A stretch of 64,000 nucleotides of DNA. It comes from Lentibacter algarum (GTDB lineage: Bacteria; Pseudomonadota; Alphaproteobacteria; Rhodobacterales; Rhodobacteraceae). The DNA is taken from contig NZ_CP158687.1 of the NCBI RefSeq assembly GCF_040580765.1, positions 62,001 to 126,000 on the forward strand, given 5' to 3'. A model generated the notes under the pieces. That model searched no databases. It saw only the letters and a program-made list of their open reading frames with translations, and was not told the origin of the DNA. Below are positions 45,871-53,792 of the stretch, in pieces. The translations under genes and the position numbers were made by a program. The stretch's first letter is position 1. Each line of letters begins with the position of its first letter.

Positions 45871-45936
45871 CTACATGTATCTCTTGCTGCTCTTTCCCCC
45901 TGTGTCCCACAGCGGCGCAGGGCTGGCAAGGCGGGG

Positions 45937-46215
45937 TCAGTAGAGTGAAGGTAGGAAATAGTCGCGCAGGGCGATGATCAGGATAAAGACAGCAAGTGGG
46001 GCCAGATCAAGCGGGTGTGTGTTGGGTAAAATATTGCGAACAGGGCGAAACACCGGCTCAAACAAACGGTTCAAGCCCTGCCAGATTTGCGCAACCAGCG
46101 GCTGTCCGAGATTGAGCACCTGAAAGTTGATCAGCCAGCTCATAATCACGTGGACAAGCAATAGCGTAAAAGCCACGTCAAGGATGAGAGCGAGAGTTTG
46201 AATAAATGGGGCCAT
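45937..46215 (-). CDS. YggT family membrane protein
   Basis: The 92-residue protein has two membrane helices (FIQTLALILDVAFTLLLVHVIMSW and LAPLAVFILIIALRDYF) and the YggT/Ycf19 signature RLFEPVFRPVRNILP between them. The role is not well known; some homologues affect cell shape or division. AAAGG lies ahead of the ATG at 46215, so the longer in-frame reading from 46323 was rejected. recQ follows on the same strand. Confidence 0.85.
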   Translation of the reverse strand: MAPFIQTLALILDVAFTLLLVHVIMSWLINFQVLNLGQPLVAQIWQGLNRLFEPVFRPVRNILPNTHPLDLAPLAVFILIIALRDYFLPSLY

Positions 46216-46359
46216 CTGCCGCGCCTTTCGTACTGTGCAAGCCATACCTAGGTTTTCGTGGCGCAAAGCACAAGTGAGAGGCGTCGCAGCAAACGCGAAC
46301 CTTGCGCCATGGGTGCAATCCATGTCTTATCAAGCAAAGGATGGCGGGGGTTTCAGGCA

Positions 46360-47730
46360 ATGGAAAAGTCGATTTCGACGCGAAAGCGGATATGGGGGTG
46401 GTATTTCTTTGACTGGGCTAGCCAGCCCTATCACACGCTACTGGTCACCTTTATTTTTGGTCCTTTCTTTGCGAGCGTCGCGGCGCAGTATTTTCTAGGC
46501 ACGGGGCTTTCCGAAGAGGCGGCAGATGCGCAGGCGCAGAGCATGTGGTCATTCGGGCTTGGCTTCATAGGATTATTCATCGGGCTTGGCGCGCCTCTGC
46601 TGGGGGCATTGGCAGATAGTTCTGGGCGGCGTGTGCCTTGGATTTTTGCCTTCTCAATTTTATATGTCATAGGCGCTTTCGGGCTTTGGTTTATGCTGCC
46701 AGACGGCTCAAATCTCTGGCTTGGCTTGGTCTTTTTTGGGATTGGGTTTATCGGCGCCGAGTGGGCGCTGATCTTTATCAATTCGCAGCTTCCGTCTCTG
46801 AGTACAGAGGAAGGTACAGGCAAGATATCCGGTTCGGGATTCGCTTTTGGATATCTTGGTGGCGTTGTTTCACTGGCGATTATGTTGCTCTTGTTTGTTG
46901 AGCAGGGCGACGGCAAAACGTTGATCGGCTTAGACCCAGCCTTTGGTTTTGATGCGACCGCACGTGAGGGTACGCGCTTTGTTGGGCCGTTTACGGCTGT
47001 CTGGTTTGTGGTTTTTATGATCCCCTATTTTCTTTGGGTCCGAGACGAGCCGGTCGTAAGCAAAGCGGGAGCGAGTGTTGCCGCAGCCCTCAGTTCACTT
47101 ATGCGATCCCTGCGTGGCCTTAAGAACAATCGGTCATTGGCGGCTTATCTTGGCTCTTCGATGTTTTATCGTGATGCGCTGAATGGCCTCTATAGTTTTG
47201 GTGGCGTCTATGCGGCGCTCGTTCTGAACTGGCAGATTACGCAGATCGGCGTGTTTGGTGTGATCGGGGCAATTTCGGCGGCGCTGTTCAGTTGGCTTGG
47301 TGGAAAGTTTGACAGCCGCTTTGGGCCTAAGCCTGTGATTATCACGGCCATCTGGCTGCTTATCGGGGTCTGCATCACTGTTGTTTCAATGTCGAGAGAG
47401 ATGATTTTTGGTGTGCCGCTGGCTGAAGGCTCGAGCCTCCCTGATATTGTTTTTCTGGTGTGCGGTGTGTTTATCGGCGGGCTTGGCGGGACATTGCAGG
47501 CGGCTTCGCGCACGCTCATGGTGCGCCACTCCAAGCCTGAGGCGCCCACTGAGAGCTTTGGTCTCTATGGCCTTACGGGGCGGGCCACGGCCTTTCTTGC
47601 GCCCACATTGATCGGGCTGGCGACGGCGCTGAGCGGAAGCGCGCGCCTTGGAGTTTCGCCGGTGATTGTACTCTTTCTAATTGGGCTGGTTTTGTTACGA
47701 TGGGTTAAGCCCGAAGGAGACAGGAGCTAA
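46360..47730 (+). CDS. UMF1/Atg22-like MFS transporter
   Basis: The 456-residue protein has 12 hydrophobic segments and the N-terminal WYFFDWASQPYHTLL of the UMF1 group of major facilitators, related to the yeast vacuole effluxer Atg22. It also has LGAPLLGALADSSGRRVPW in the first loop. These permeases are poorly studied; nutrient or peptide export is a guess. The ATG at 46360 begins the conserved part; the upstream in-frame starts lie in a basic stretch. mepA follows after two bases. Confidence 0.85.
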   Translation: MEKSISTRKRIWGWYFFDWASQPYHTLLVTFIFGPFFASVAAQYFLGTGLSEEAADAQAQSMWSFGLGFIGLFIGLGAPLLGALADSSGRRVPWIFAFSILYVIGAFGLWFMLPDGSNLWLGLVFFGIGFIGAEWALIFINSQLPSLSTEEGTGKISGSGFAFGYLGGVVSLAIMLLLFVEQGDGKTLIGLDPAFGFDATAREGTRFVGPFTAVWFVVFMIPYFLWVRDEPVVSKAGASVAAALSSLMRSLRGLKNNRSLAAYLGSSMFYRDALNGLYSFGGVYAALVLNWQITQIGVFGVIGAISAALFSWLGGKFDSRFGPKPVIITAIWLLIGVCITVVSMSREMIFGVPLAEGSSLPDIVFLVCGVFIGGLGGTLQAASRTLMVRHSKPEAPTESFGLYGLTGRATAFLAPTLIGLATALSGSARLGVSPVIVLFLIGLVLLRWVKPEGDRS

Positions 47731-47732
47731 AG

Positions 47733-48644
47733 GTGAAAAAGTTATTTGTTGTGTGTGTGCTGGCTTTGCTTGCGGGCTGTGGCGATGGCCAGTCTGAAAC
47801 AGTTAGCACAAAAAGCGCCTCTGTGATCCCTGCGAGTATGAACGGGAAGCTTGCCAAGCAGCTCTTTGGCGCCGTTCCTGAAGGCTCACAGCAGTCGTCA
47901 GCGCCCTATGGAAGCTATGCCAAAGGCTGTCTTGCGGGGGGTGTGGAACTCGCCGAGACAGGACCAACTTGGCAGGCGATGCGCCTGTCGCGGAACCGCA
48001 ACTGGGGCCACCCTGAACTGATTGATTTTGTTCAGAACCTTTCGCGCTTTGCCGCTACCCAGCCCGGTTGGGCGGGTCTTTATGTCGGCGATATGAGCCA
48101 GCCGCGGGGTGGGCCGATGCTCTCTGGACATCGAAGTCACCAGATCGGGCTAGACGCAGATATTTGGATGCTTGCTCCGAAGCGGCTGAACCTGAGTGCC
48201 AGCGAACGGGAGAATATTTCCTCTATTTCGTTGCGCCGCTCGAACGGTGCATACACAAATGACAACTACACAAGGCAACATATGGACATCATGAAGGCTG
48301 CTGCAAAAGACCCGCGTGTTGCTCGCATTTTTGTTTTTCCAGGTGCCAAAGTGCGGATGTGCAAGGAGGAAAAAGGCGACAAAAGCTGGCTGAGAAAAGT
48401 GCGTCCGTGGTGGGGGCATCACTATCACTTCCACGTGCGTTTGAGCTGTCCGAAGGGTATGCGTGGCTGTGTGGATCAAGCCGCTCCACCTGCTGGAGAC
48501 GGTTGTGCTGATGCGCAGACATGGGTGAAGAATATCCTCAATCCGCCGCCCCCCGATCCGAACGCCAAGCCGGCAAAGCCGCGGCGTGAATACACTCTGG
48601 CCGATTTGCCTAATCAATGCGTTGGCGTTTTGCAGTCGCGCTAA
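47733..48644 (+). CDS. mepA: Penicillin-insensitive murein endopeptidase MepA (lipoprotein)
   Basis: MepA cuts peptide cross-links in peptidoglycan. The 303-residue protein has a lipoprotein signal (VVCVLALLAGC), so it is tethered to the outer or inner membrane, unlike the soluble E. coli form. The LAS-family zinc site is present: HRSHQIGLDADIWM and GHHYHFHVRLSCP. The start is a GTG at 47733 with AGGAG six bases before it. The MFS gene ends two bases upstream and the phytase-like esterase overlaps its end by 28 bases, so three genes share a transcript. Confidence 0.92.
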   Translation: MKKLFVVCVLALLAGCGDGQSETVSTKSASVIPASMNGKLAKQLFGAVPEGSQQSSAPYGSYAKGCLAGGVELAETGPTWQAMRLSRNRNWGHPELIDFVQNLSRFAATQPGWAGLYVGDMSQPRGGPMLSGHRSHQIGLDADIWMLAPKRLNLSASERENISSISLRRSNGAYTNDNYTRQHMDIMKAAAKDPRVARIFVFPGAKVRMCKEEKGDKSWLRKVRPWWGHHYHFHVRLSCPKGMRGCVDQAAPPAGDGCADAQTWVKNILNPPPPDPNAKPAKPRREYTLADLPNQCVGVLQSR

Positions 48645-49498
48645 GCGCGATATTTGCCGCGCTCTGCGGATGGTATTGGCACTCGGGGCATGCTGATGGT
48701 GTGGAGCGTGTCAGCGTATCTCCTCTCATTGGCCCAGCAGACGATGCTGATTTTGGGGGATTTTCAGGCTATGAAACGAATGGGACGACGCGGCACCTTT
48801 TGACGGATAGGGGCCACCTCTACACTTTGTCTGGGGAAGAGATTTCAGCCGTCACTTTGCAAGGTATTGACGGTGCCCCGCTGGGCCGCCGCTGGCGGGA
48901 CGCAGAGGGGCTCGTGGCGCTGGGAAATGGGCGGTTTGCGGTCTCTTTTGAGGGGCGGCACCGAGTTGATATTTACGACGGCACGACAGGTATGATTGTG
49001 GAGAAGCTACCTTTGGCCGACGAGTTTGAGCGGCTTGGCGGCAACTCAGGGCTTGAGGCTTTGGCACTTAGCCCCTCTGGAGAGCTTGTGGCCATTGCTG
49101 AGCGGTCTGGGGCCAGTGAGCGGCCCTTTCCTGTTTTTGTCTTTGATGGGGCGGAGTGGCGTAAGACCAGCATTTCAAGGCGTGGTGCGTTCCTGCCTGT
49201 GGGTGCGGACTTTGGGCCCGGTGGCCGGCTTTATGTGCTCGAGCGGGACTATCTTTTGAGCGGGTTCCGCTCGCGGATCAGGATGTTTGAGTGGCGGGAC
49301 GGTGTGCCGCATGAAGACGAAACGCTTTTGAAAACAAGGTTTTGGACGCATGCGAACCTTGAGGGGATCGCCGTGTTTGAAGAGGCCGGCGAGACCTATA
49401 TAGAACTGATCAGCGACAACAATTTCCTACCTGTTCTTGCCAGTGAACTTGTCAGATACCGTAAAAAAGCCCTTGAAATAAGGGGTTTAGGGGGGTAG
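48617..49498 (+). CDS. Esterase-like activity of phytase family protein
   Basis: The 293-residue protein has an N-terminal hydrophobic signal (FAVALSAIFAALCGWYW) and a beta-propeller-like body of the phytase-esterase-like family (PF13449 type): DFGGFSGYETNGTTRHLLTDRG, GGNSGLEALALSPSGEL and ANLEGIAVFEE. The family is exported; phosphoesterase activity is suggested but rarely proven. It begins inside the 3' end of mepA, so the two are probably coupled. No strong ribosome site is seen. Its last codons hold a small hairpin with an A/T-flanked stem. Confidence 0.8.
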   Translation: MRWRFAVALSAIFAALCGWYWHSGHADGVERVSVSPLIGPADDADFGGFSGYETNGTTRHLLTDRGHLYTLSGEEISAVTLQGIDGAPLGRRWRDAEGLVALGNGRFAVSFEGRHRVDIYDGTTGMIVEKLPLADEFERLGGNSGLEALALSPSGELVAIAERSGASERPFPVFVFDGAEWRKTSISRRGAFLPVGADFGPGGRLYVLERDYLLSGFRSRIRMFEWRDGVPHEDETLLKTRFWTHANLEGIAVFEEAGETYIELISDNNFLPVLASELVRYRKKALEIRGLGG

Positions 49499-49558
49499 TA
49501 GGGCGCGTCTGAATGGGTCAGGCCAAGTCTCCGCAACCTTGTGAAAACGGAAATGCAC

Positions 49559-50191
49559 ATGACACGTACTTATCTTCCTGGCGTTCTCGCCATGGCGGCC
49601 ATTGTGGTTGCCTCCAATATTCTGGTCCAATTTCTCTTTGGCCAATGGCTGACATGGGGGGCGTTTACCTACCCTCTGGCCTTCCTTGTTACTGATATTA
49701 TGAACCGCGTTTATGGCCCCAAGGCTGCGCGGCAAGTTGTTGTTATCGGGTTCATTTTTGGTGTTCTCTGCTCTCTGGTGGGCACGCAGATCATGGGCGA
49801 ATACGGCCCGCTTGTGACACTGCGGATTGCCATCGGATCGGGCACGGCGTTCTTGCTGGCGCAACTCTTGGATGTGGCAGCGTTCGATGCGTTAAGGGGC
49901 GGAAAATGGTGGCGCGCGCCGCTTGTTTCGACACTTTTGGGCGCAAGTCTGGACAGCGCGATTTTCTTTACAATCGCTTTCTCCGGCGCACTTTCGTTTA
50001 TCGAGCCGTCAAATGATGTGTCTTGGGCGGGCGAGGTTCTGCCGCTTCTGGGCGTCGGGCCAGCTGTCCCACTCTGGGTTTCGCTCGCTGTGGCGGACTG
50101 GGGCGTAAAGCTTTCGCTGGCACTGCTCGCTTTGATACCGTTCCGCATCATCGTGGGGCGTGTCACAAAAAATACACAACATTTTGTTTGA
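49559..50191 (+). CDS. yhhQ: Queuosine precursor transporter (YhhQ/VUT family)
   Basis: YhhQ imports preQ0/preQ1-type precursors for queuosine in tRNA. The 210-residue protein has about six membrane helices and the family block FTYPLAFLVTDIMNRVYGPKAAR in the first third. The ATG at 49559 has CGGAA upstream; other in-frame starts at 49541 (GTG) and 49553 only add polar residues. It lies in line with, but 60 bases after, the esterase gene. The stop overlaps TTGACA (50188-50193), a possible -35 for the RNA that follows. Confidence 0.88.
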   Translation: MTRTYLPGVLAMAAIVVASNILVQFLFGQWLTWGAFTYPLAFLVTDIMNRVYGPKAARQVVVIGFIFGVLCSLVGTQIMGEYGPLVTLRIAIGSGTAFLLAQLLDVAAFDALRGGKWWRAPLVSTLLGASLDSAIFFTIAFSGALSFIEPSNDVSWAGEVLPLLGVGPAVPLWVSLAVADWGVKLSLALLALIPFRIIVGRVTKNTQHFV

Positions 50192-50234
50192 CATATGCGC
50201 TCTCTGTGCCAGTCTGAAGCTATCTTAAACAGCT

Positions 50235-50374
50235 GAAAGGAGGTGCTCTAGTGTCTAATGGGAAACCGGAGAATGGTCTTGGGACAGTTCGGGAGACTCG
50301 GATTTAGGGCAGCCCCTAGTTTCGACAAACCACGGATTGGTGCGCCCTAACCAGCCCACCTCCTAAAATCTCGG
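50235..50374 (+). ncRNA. Candidate structured RNA or leader with an 18-codon reading frame
   Basis: This stretch has GAAAGGAGGTG at 50235-50245, an unusually complete match to the anti-Shine-Dalgarno sequence of 16S rRNA, followed six bases later by GTG (50251) and an 18-codon frame ending TAG at 50305-50307. AGGAGGTG (50238-50245) pairs perfectly with CACCTCCT (50357-50364), so a helix could hide the ribosome site. TAGGG (50305-50309) pairs with CCCTA (50314-50318). A strong terminator follows. The class is not one I recognise. Confidence 0.5.
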
Positions 50375-50409
50375 GGGCCGTTCGACAGGATCGAGCGGCC
50401 CTTTTACCT
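50375..50409 (+). terminator. Terminator after the candidate structured RNA
   Basis: GGGCCGTTCGA (50375-50385) pairs with TCGAGCGGCCC (50391-50401) with one wobble, an 11-base-pair stem around a five-base loop, and TTTT follows. It ends a transcript that starts after yhhQ, or the yhhQ transcript itself. Confidence 0.82.
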
Positions 50410-50424
50410 TTCGACTCAAATGTG

Positions 50425-50481
50425 AAAACAGGGGGGGTGAAAAGCGTGCACAACCCGTGCACAACCCGTGCACCGCCTGAA
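50425..50481. repeat. GTGCAC triple-palindrome element, copy 2
   Basis: This is the second copy of the element at 10111-10166, same orientation: AAAACA, seven G, TGAAAAGC, then GTGCAC at 50446, 50457 and 50468, again at 11-base spacing, then CGCCTGAA. It ends eight bases before the arfB start, so here it lies in a promoter or leader region, unlike copy 1 between two gene ends. In this copy the repeat unit CGTGCACAACC is more regular than in copy 1, which has one altered pair. Confidence 0.7.
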
Positions 50482-50488
50482 GAGAAAA

Positions 50489-50914
50489 ATGCCGTTAACC
50501 ATTTCAGATGAGATAGAGATCGCAGACTGGGAAATTTCCGAGGTTTTTGTGCGTTCAAGCGGCCCCGGCGGACAAAATGTAAATAAAGTTTCGACGGCTG
50601 TTGAGCTGCGCTTTGAGGCGGAGCGCTCGCCGAACCTTCCCGCGCCTGTGAAGACGCGGCTGAGGAAACTCGCGGGCCGCCGCTGGACCAAGGAAGGCGC
50701 GATTGTGCTTCAGGTCGAAGACACCCGCTCGCAAGCGCGCAACCGCGAGATCGCGCGAGAGCGGCTGGCGGAGCTTATCCGCGCGGCTCTGGTGAAACCC
50801 AAACGACGGATCGCGACCAAGCCGACCTATGGCAGCCAGAAACGGCGGCTCAAGGCGAAGAAAGTGCGCGGCGATGTGAAGGCCATGCGGGGGAAGGTGC
50901 AGGGGGAGGATTGA
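50489..50914 (+). CDS. arfB: Alternative peptidyl-tRNA hydrolase ArfB
   Basis: ArfB frees ribosomes stalled on truncated mRNA, using a release-factor-like GGQ domain and a basic tail that enters the empty mRNA channel. The 141-residue protein has GGQ at residues 27-29 (SSGPGGQNVNK) and a Lys/Arg-rich C-terminus (RRLKAKKVRGDVKAMRGKV). Length matches the family. The ATG at 50489 follows GAAGAG; an earlier in-frame GTG at 50468 lies inside the repeat and was rejected. The GTGCAC element directly precedes it. It is convergent with the AT-rich gene. Confidence 0.93.
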   Translation: MPLTISDEIEIADWEISEVFVRSSGPGGQNVNKVSTAVELRFEAERSPNLPAPVKTRLRKLAGRRWTKEGAIVLQVEDTRSQARNREIARERLAELIRAALVKPKRRIATKPTYGSQKRRLKAKKVRGDVKAMRGKVQGED

Positions 50915-50919
50915 GGGAG

Positions 50920-52368
50920 CTATAGTTTGGATATTCCAAGTCCGTTTTCAATATGAGAGCGTTGGTTTTTAAGAGATCGGTGATCACTAGGGGTTTTGAC
51001 AATCGTTAAGGTGGAGACGCCCTCTAGGTTTGGATCGGGCTCAAGTCGGACGTGAGTCTTTTCGGCTTTCTTGGAGTATCCATACTTTTCAAGTAGTTTG
51101 ACCGCATCCTTTGAGTATCGTTTAGGGTTGGTAATTACTTTGCCTAACTGTTCTCGAAGCTCTTTCAGCTCAGCAGACTTGGAATTGTGTTGTAGCAGTG
51201 TCTTTGCCACTGCTATGGTCCGTTCATCAATACCAAGCGCTTCCGCCTGTTGTAGCCCACAGTCAATGAGGAATTGAATCCTGTCGCTTATCTCACCAGT
51301 ATATATCTCTGGTATGGACATGGAAAAGCTATCCTGGTCCCATTGTGACTTATAATCGGAATTTCTGACCGTTGAAGTGCTGATGGCTGCATTAGCGATT
51401 TCCAGCTCTTTGATACGTTCTTTTAAGGTATCAATTTCTTGTTCGTACAACTCTTCAGTTTCTCTTACCGATAGGCTGTTACGATCTCGCTCTCGTTGTC
51501 TTCGGAGCGCTTGTTCTTGCAGTTCTGTCCAGTCCCAACCTTTTGAAGGGAGGCGTGATCTCGCGGCTATGCAGTACCCAGAGAGCCATTTGCATAATTC
51601 AAAGCTGTCTTTGATGGCACCTCCGATATAAAATTTCTTTCCTATTGGCGCCTGAGGCAAGTATACTCCTATTGAGCCACCATAAGCGTTTTGGCCATCG
51701 GTGCTATCTCTGAGTTTTGCGCTAAATGTTCTTGAAGGTTCAACTACTACATGCGCAACTCCCCCAAGTTCAAAAGCTAGCCTTTCAATTTGCTTTTCTG
51801 AAAGGCTGAAACTTCCATCCCCATGCATCGTAATATAAACGACAGGCAAAAAATTGCTGCCGTTACCAAGAAGTGTTTCCTTAATTATTTCTATTGAAAA
51901 GTCATTATCAATTAGACGATGTGGTTTGTCCAATATACTGAAATAACCGTCATCAACTGTAAGTCCGTCTTGAATAATGCTTTTTAGAATAAAGGGCTTT
52001 TTTGGGGGTTCGAGTTCAACATTGGCAAGTTTTGCTAAGCATTGCGTTCTCGTCCGAAGAATAGCGTCTCCTTGAACAAGGTTGCCTTGAGTCACAACAA
52101 ACTCAGTTCTCCAGATTCTACCTTGATCATCATGCTTTTCGTATCTGAAGCCAATAGCGTCAGTGGCATTCTTATCCTTTAGTTCGTGAAACTTTATCTC
52201 TTCGCCTTTAAGGGATTTGATATTTGCAACTTCACTTGAAAGATCAGTTATCGCGTCTTCATCGAACAGGGTACAGTAATCAGATCCTTTTAGCCAGGCC
52301 AGAGCAAGCCCAACAAATTCAGCACGTTCAAAGTCTTTAACGGCAAACTCGGTCGCAAACGGTATCAT
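50920..52368 (-). CDS. AT-rich gene for a 482-residue protein of unknown function
   Basis: I do not recognise the family. The N-terminal half is an alpha/beta region with WRTEFVVTQ (about residue 90), FLPVVYITMHGDG, GGVAHVVVEPSRTFSAKL and GQNAYGGSIGVYLP. A coiled coil follows at about 290-345 (many Arg, Glu and Gln) and then a helical C-terminal part with basic stretches. No signal or membrane segment is seen, so it is cytoplasmic. Base use is unlike the neighbours: 20 of 60 bases are G or C at 51841-51900, against 41 of 60 at 53161-53220 in pncB. That points to recent transfer. The ATG at 52368 was chosen; a TTG at 52377 is in frame. No partner gene is adjacent. Confidence 0.75.
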   Translation of the reverse strand: MIPFATEFAVKDFERAEFVGLALAWLKGSDYCTLFDEDAITDLSSEVANIKSLKGEEIKFHELKDKNATDAIGFRYEKHDDQGRIWRTEFVVTQGNLVQGDAILRTRTQCLAKLANVELEPPKKPFILKSIIQDGLTVDDGYFSILDKPHRLIDNDFSIEIIKETLLGNGSNFLPVVYITMHGDGSFSLSEKQIERLAFELGGVAHVVVEPSRTFSAKLRDSTDGQNAYGGSIGVYLPQAPIGKKFYIGGAIKDSFELCKWLSGYCIAARSRLPSKGWDWTELQEQALRRQRERDRNSLSVRETEELYEQEIDTLKERIKELEIANAAISTSTVRNSDYKSQWDQDSFSMSIPEIYTGEISDRIQFLIDCGLQQAEALGIDERTIAVAKTLLQHNSKSAELKELREQLGKVITNPKRYSKDAVKLLEKYGYSKKAEKTHVRLEPDPNLEGVSTLTIVKTPSDHRSLKNQRSHIENGLGISKL

Positions 52369-52422
52369 CGCACTCAAACTCAGATAAATTCACCTAATTT
52401 TATCAACTTAAAGGGGAATCTT

Positions 52423-53715
52423 CTAAACCACAACCTCCATTTCGTCCTGATCCCCGACTCCAAACACCCGTTTATACCGTTCGATTTCTTCCGCTGGGCC
52501 CATGGCTTTGCGGGGGTTGTCGGAGAGTTTGACTGTGGGGGAGCCGTTGGCCGAGACGGCTTTGCAGACCATGGAGAAGGGCGCGAGGGCGTCGCCAGAT
52601 GTGAGGCCGCGGAAGTCGTTTGTCATCAGGGTGCCCCAGCCAAAAGAGGGGCGGACGCGGCCAGAGAATTGATTGTGGAGTTCGAGGATTTTGTCGACAT
52701 CCAAGCCATCGGAGAAGATGACCAGTTTTTTGGTCGGGTCTTCACCGCGGGATTTCCACCAGTTGATCGCTGTTTCGGCGGCTGTTGCGGGGTCGCCAGA
52801 GTCGATCCTGATCCCTGTCCAGCCAGCGAGCCAGTCGGGCGCGCGCTCAAGGAAGCCTTTGGTTCCGTAGGTGTCGGGCAGGATGATGCGCAGGTTGCCG
52901 TCGTGTTCATCGTGCCAGTCTGACAGCACGTCATAGGGCGCGTGGGCGAGGGCTTCATCTGTTTGCGCCAAGGCGGAGTAGACCATGGGCAGCTCGTGGG
53001 CGTTTGTGCCTATCGCTTCGATATCGCGGCGCATGGCGATGTGGACATTGGAGGTGCCGATGAAGGCGTCAGGGCCGAGGCCTTCGAGCATGGCTTGCAC
53101 GCACCAGTCTTGCCAGAGGTAGGAGTGGCGGCGGCGCGTTCCGAAATCGGCGAGTTTGAGGCCGGGGGCCTCGCGCAGGCGCTCGATCTTTTCCCAGAGT
53201 TTGGTTGTGGCGCGGGCGTAGAGGACTTGCAGCTCGAATTTGCCCATTTTGCCGAGGACGGCGCGGGAGCGCAGTTCCATCAGGACGGCGAGCGCGGGGA
53301 TTTCCCAGAGCATGACCTCGGGCCAGCTGCCTTCAAACGTGAGTTCGTATTGGTCGCCCACGCGGGTGAGCTCGTAGGGGGGCAGGCGCAGGTTTTCGAA
53401 CCATTCCATGAAGTCGGGGCGGAACATCTGGCGCTTGCCGTAGAAGGTGTTGCCGCGCAGGTATGTGCTTTCGCCGCGGGTGAGGGAGAGGGAGCGGATA
53501 TGGTCGAGCTGTTCGCGCAGCTCGCCCTCGTCGATGAGCTTGGCGAGCGGGACATCTTGAGCGCGGTTGATCAGCGAGAAGCGCACTTGGGCGTCGGGCT
53601 TGTTGCGAAAGACCGACTGGCACATCAGCAGTTTGTAAAAGTCATTGTCGATCAGCGAGCGGACGATCGGATCGATCTTCCATTTGTGATTCCAGACGCG
53701 TGTGGCGATGTCCAT
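52423..53715 (-). CDS. pncB: Nicotinate phosphoribosyltransferase
   Basis: PncB joins nicotinate to PRPP to make nicotinate mononucleotide for NAD. The 430-residue protein has the family start VWNHKWKIDPIVRSLIDNDFYKLLM, FGTRRRHSYLWQ, GTSNVHIAMRRDIEAIGTNAHE and FSDGLDVDKILEL. AAGGGG lies before the ATG at 53715, so the in-frame reading from 53751 was rejected. pncA, which makes its substrate, lies about 2.4 kb upstream on the same strand, with a hybrid kinase gene between. Confidence 0.95.
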   Translation of the reverse strand: MDIATRVWNHKWKIDPIVRSLIDNDFYKLLMCQSVFRNKPDAQVRFSLINRAQDVPLAKLIDEGELREQLDHIRSLSLTRGESTYLRGNTFYGKRQMFRPDFMEWFENLRLPPYELTRVGDQYELTFEGSWPEVMLWEIPALAVLMELRSRAVLGKMGKFELQVLYARATTKLWEKIERLREAPGLKLADFGTRRRHSYLWQDWCVQAMLEGLGPDAFIGTSNVHIAMRRDIEAIGTNAHELPMVYSALAQTDEALAHAPYDVLSDWHDEHDGNLRIILPDTYGTKGFLERAPDWLAGWTGIRIDSGDPATAAETAINWWKSRGEDPTKKLVIFSDGLDVDKILELHNQFSGRVRPSFGWGTLMTNDFRGLTSGDALAPFSMVCKAVSANGSPTVKLSDNPRKAMGPAEEIERYKRVFGVGDQDEMEVVV

Positions 53716-53792
53716 GGGCGGCGGCCCCCTTGCAAAATGTTGCGGACACAATGGGGCGCGGGGCGGATGGGTTCAAGCCCAGAAAGAGCCTG

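Noticed and set aside
50251-50307. 18-codon reading frame called as a gene
   Set aside because: The ribosome site is very strong, but the product shows no motif, so it is kept as part of the candidate RNA rather than as a CDS.
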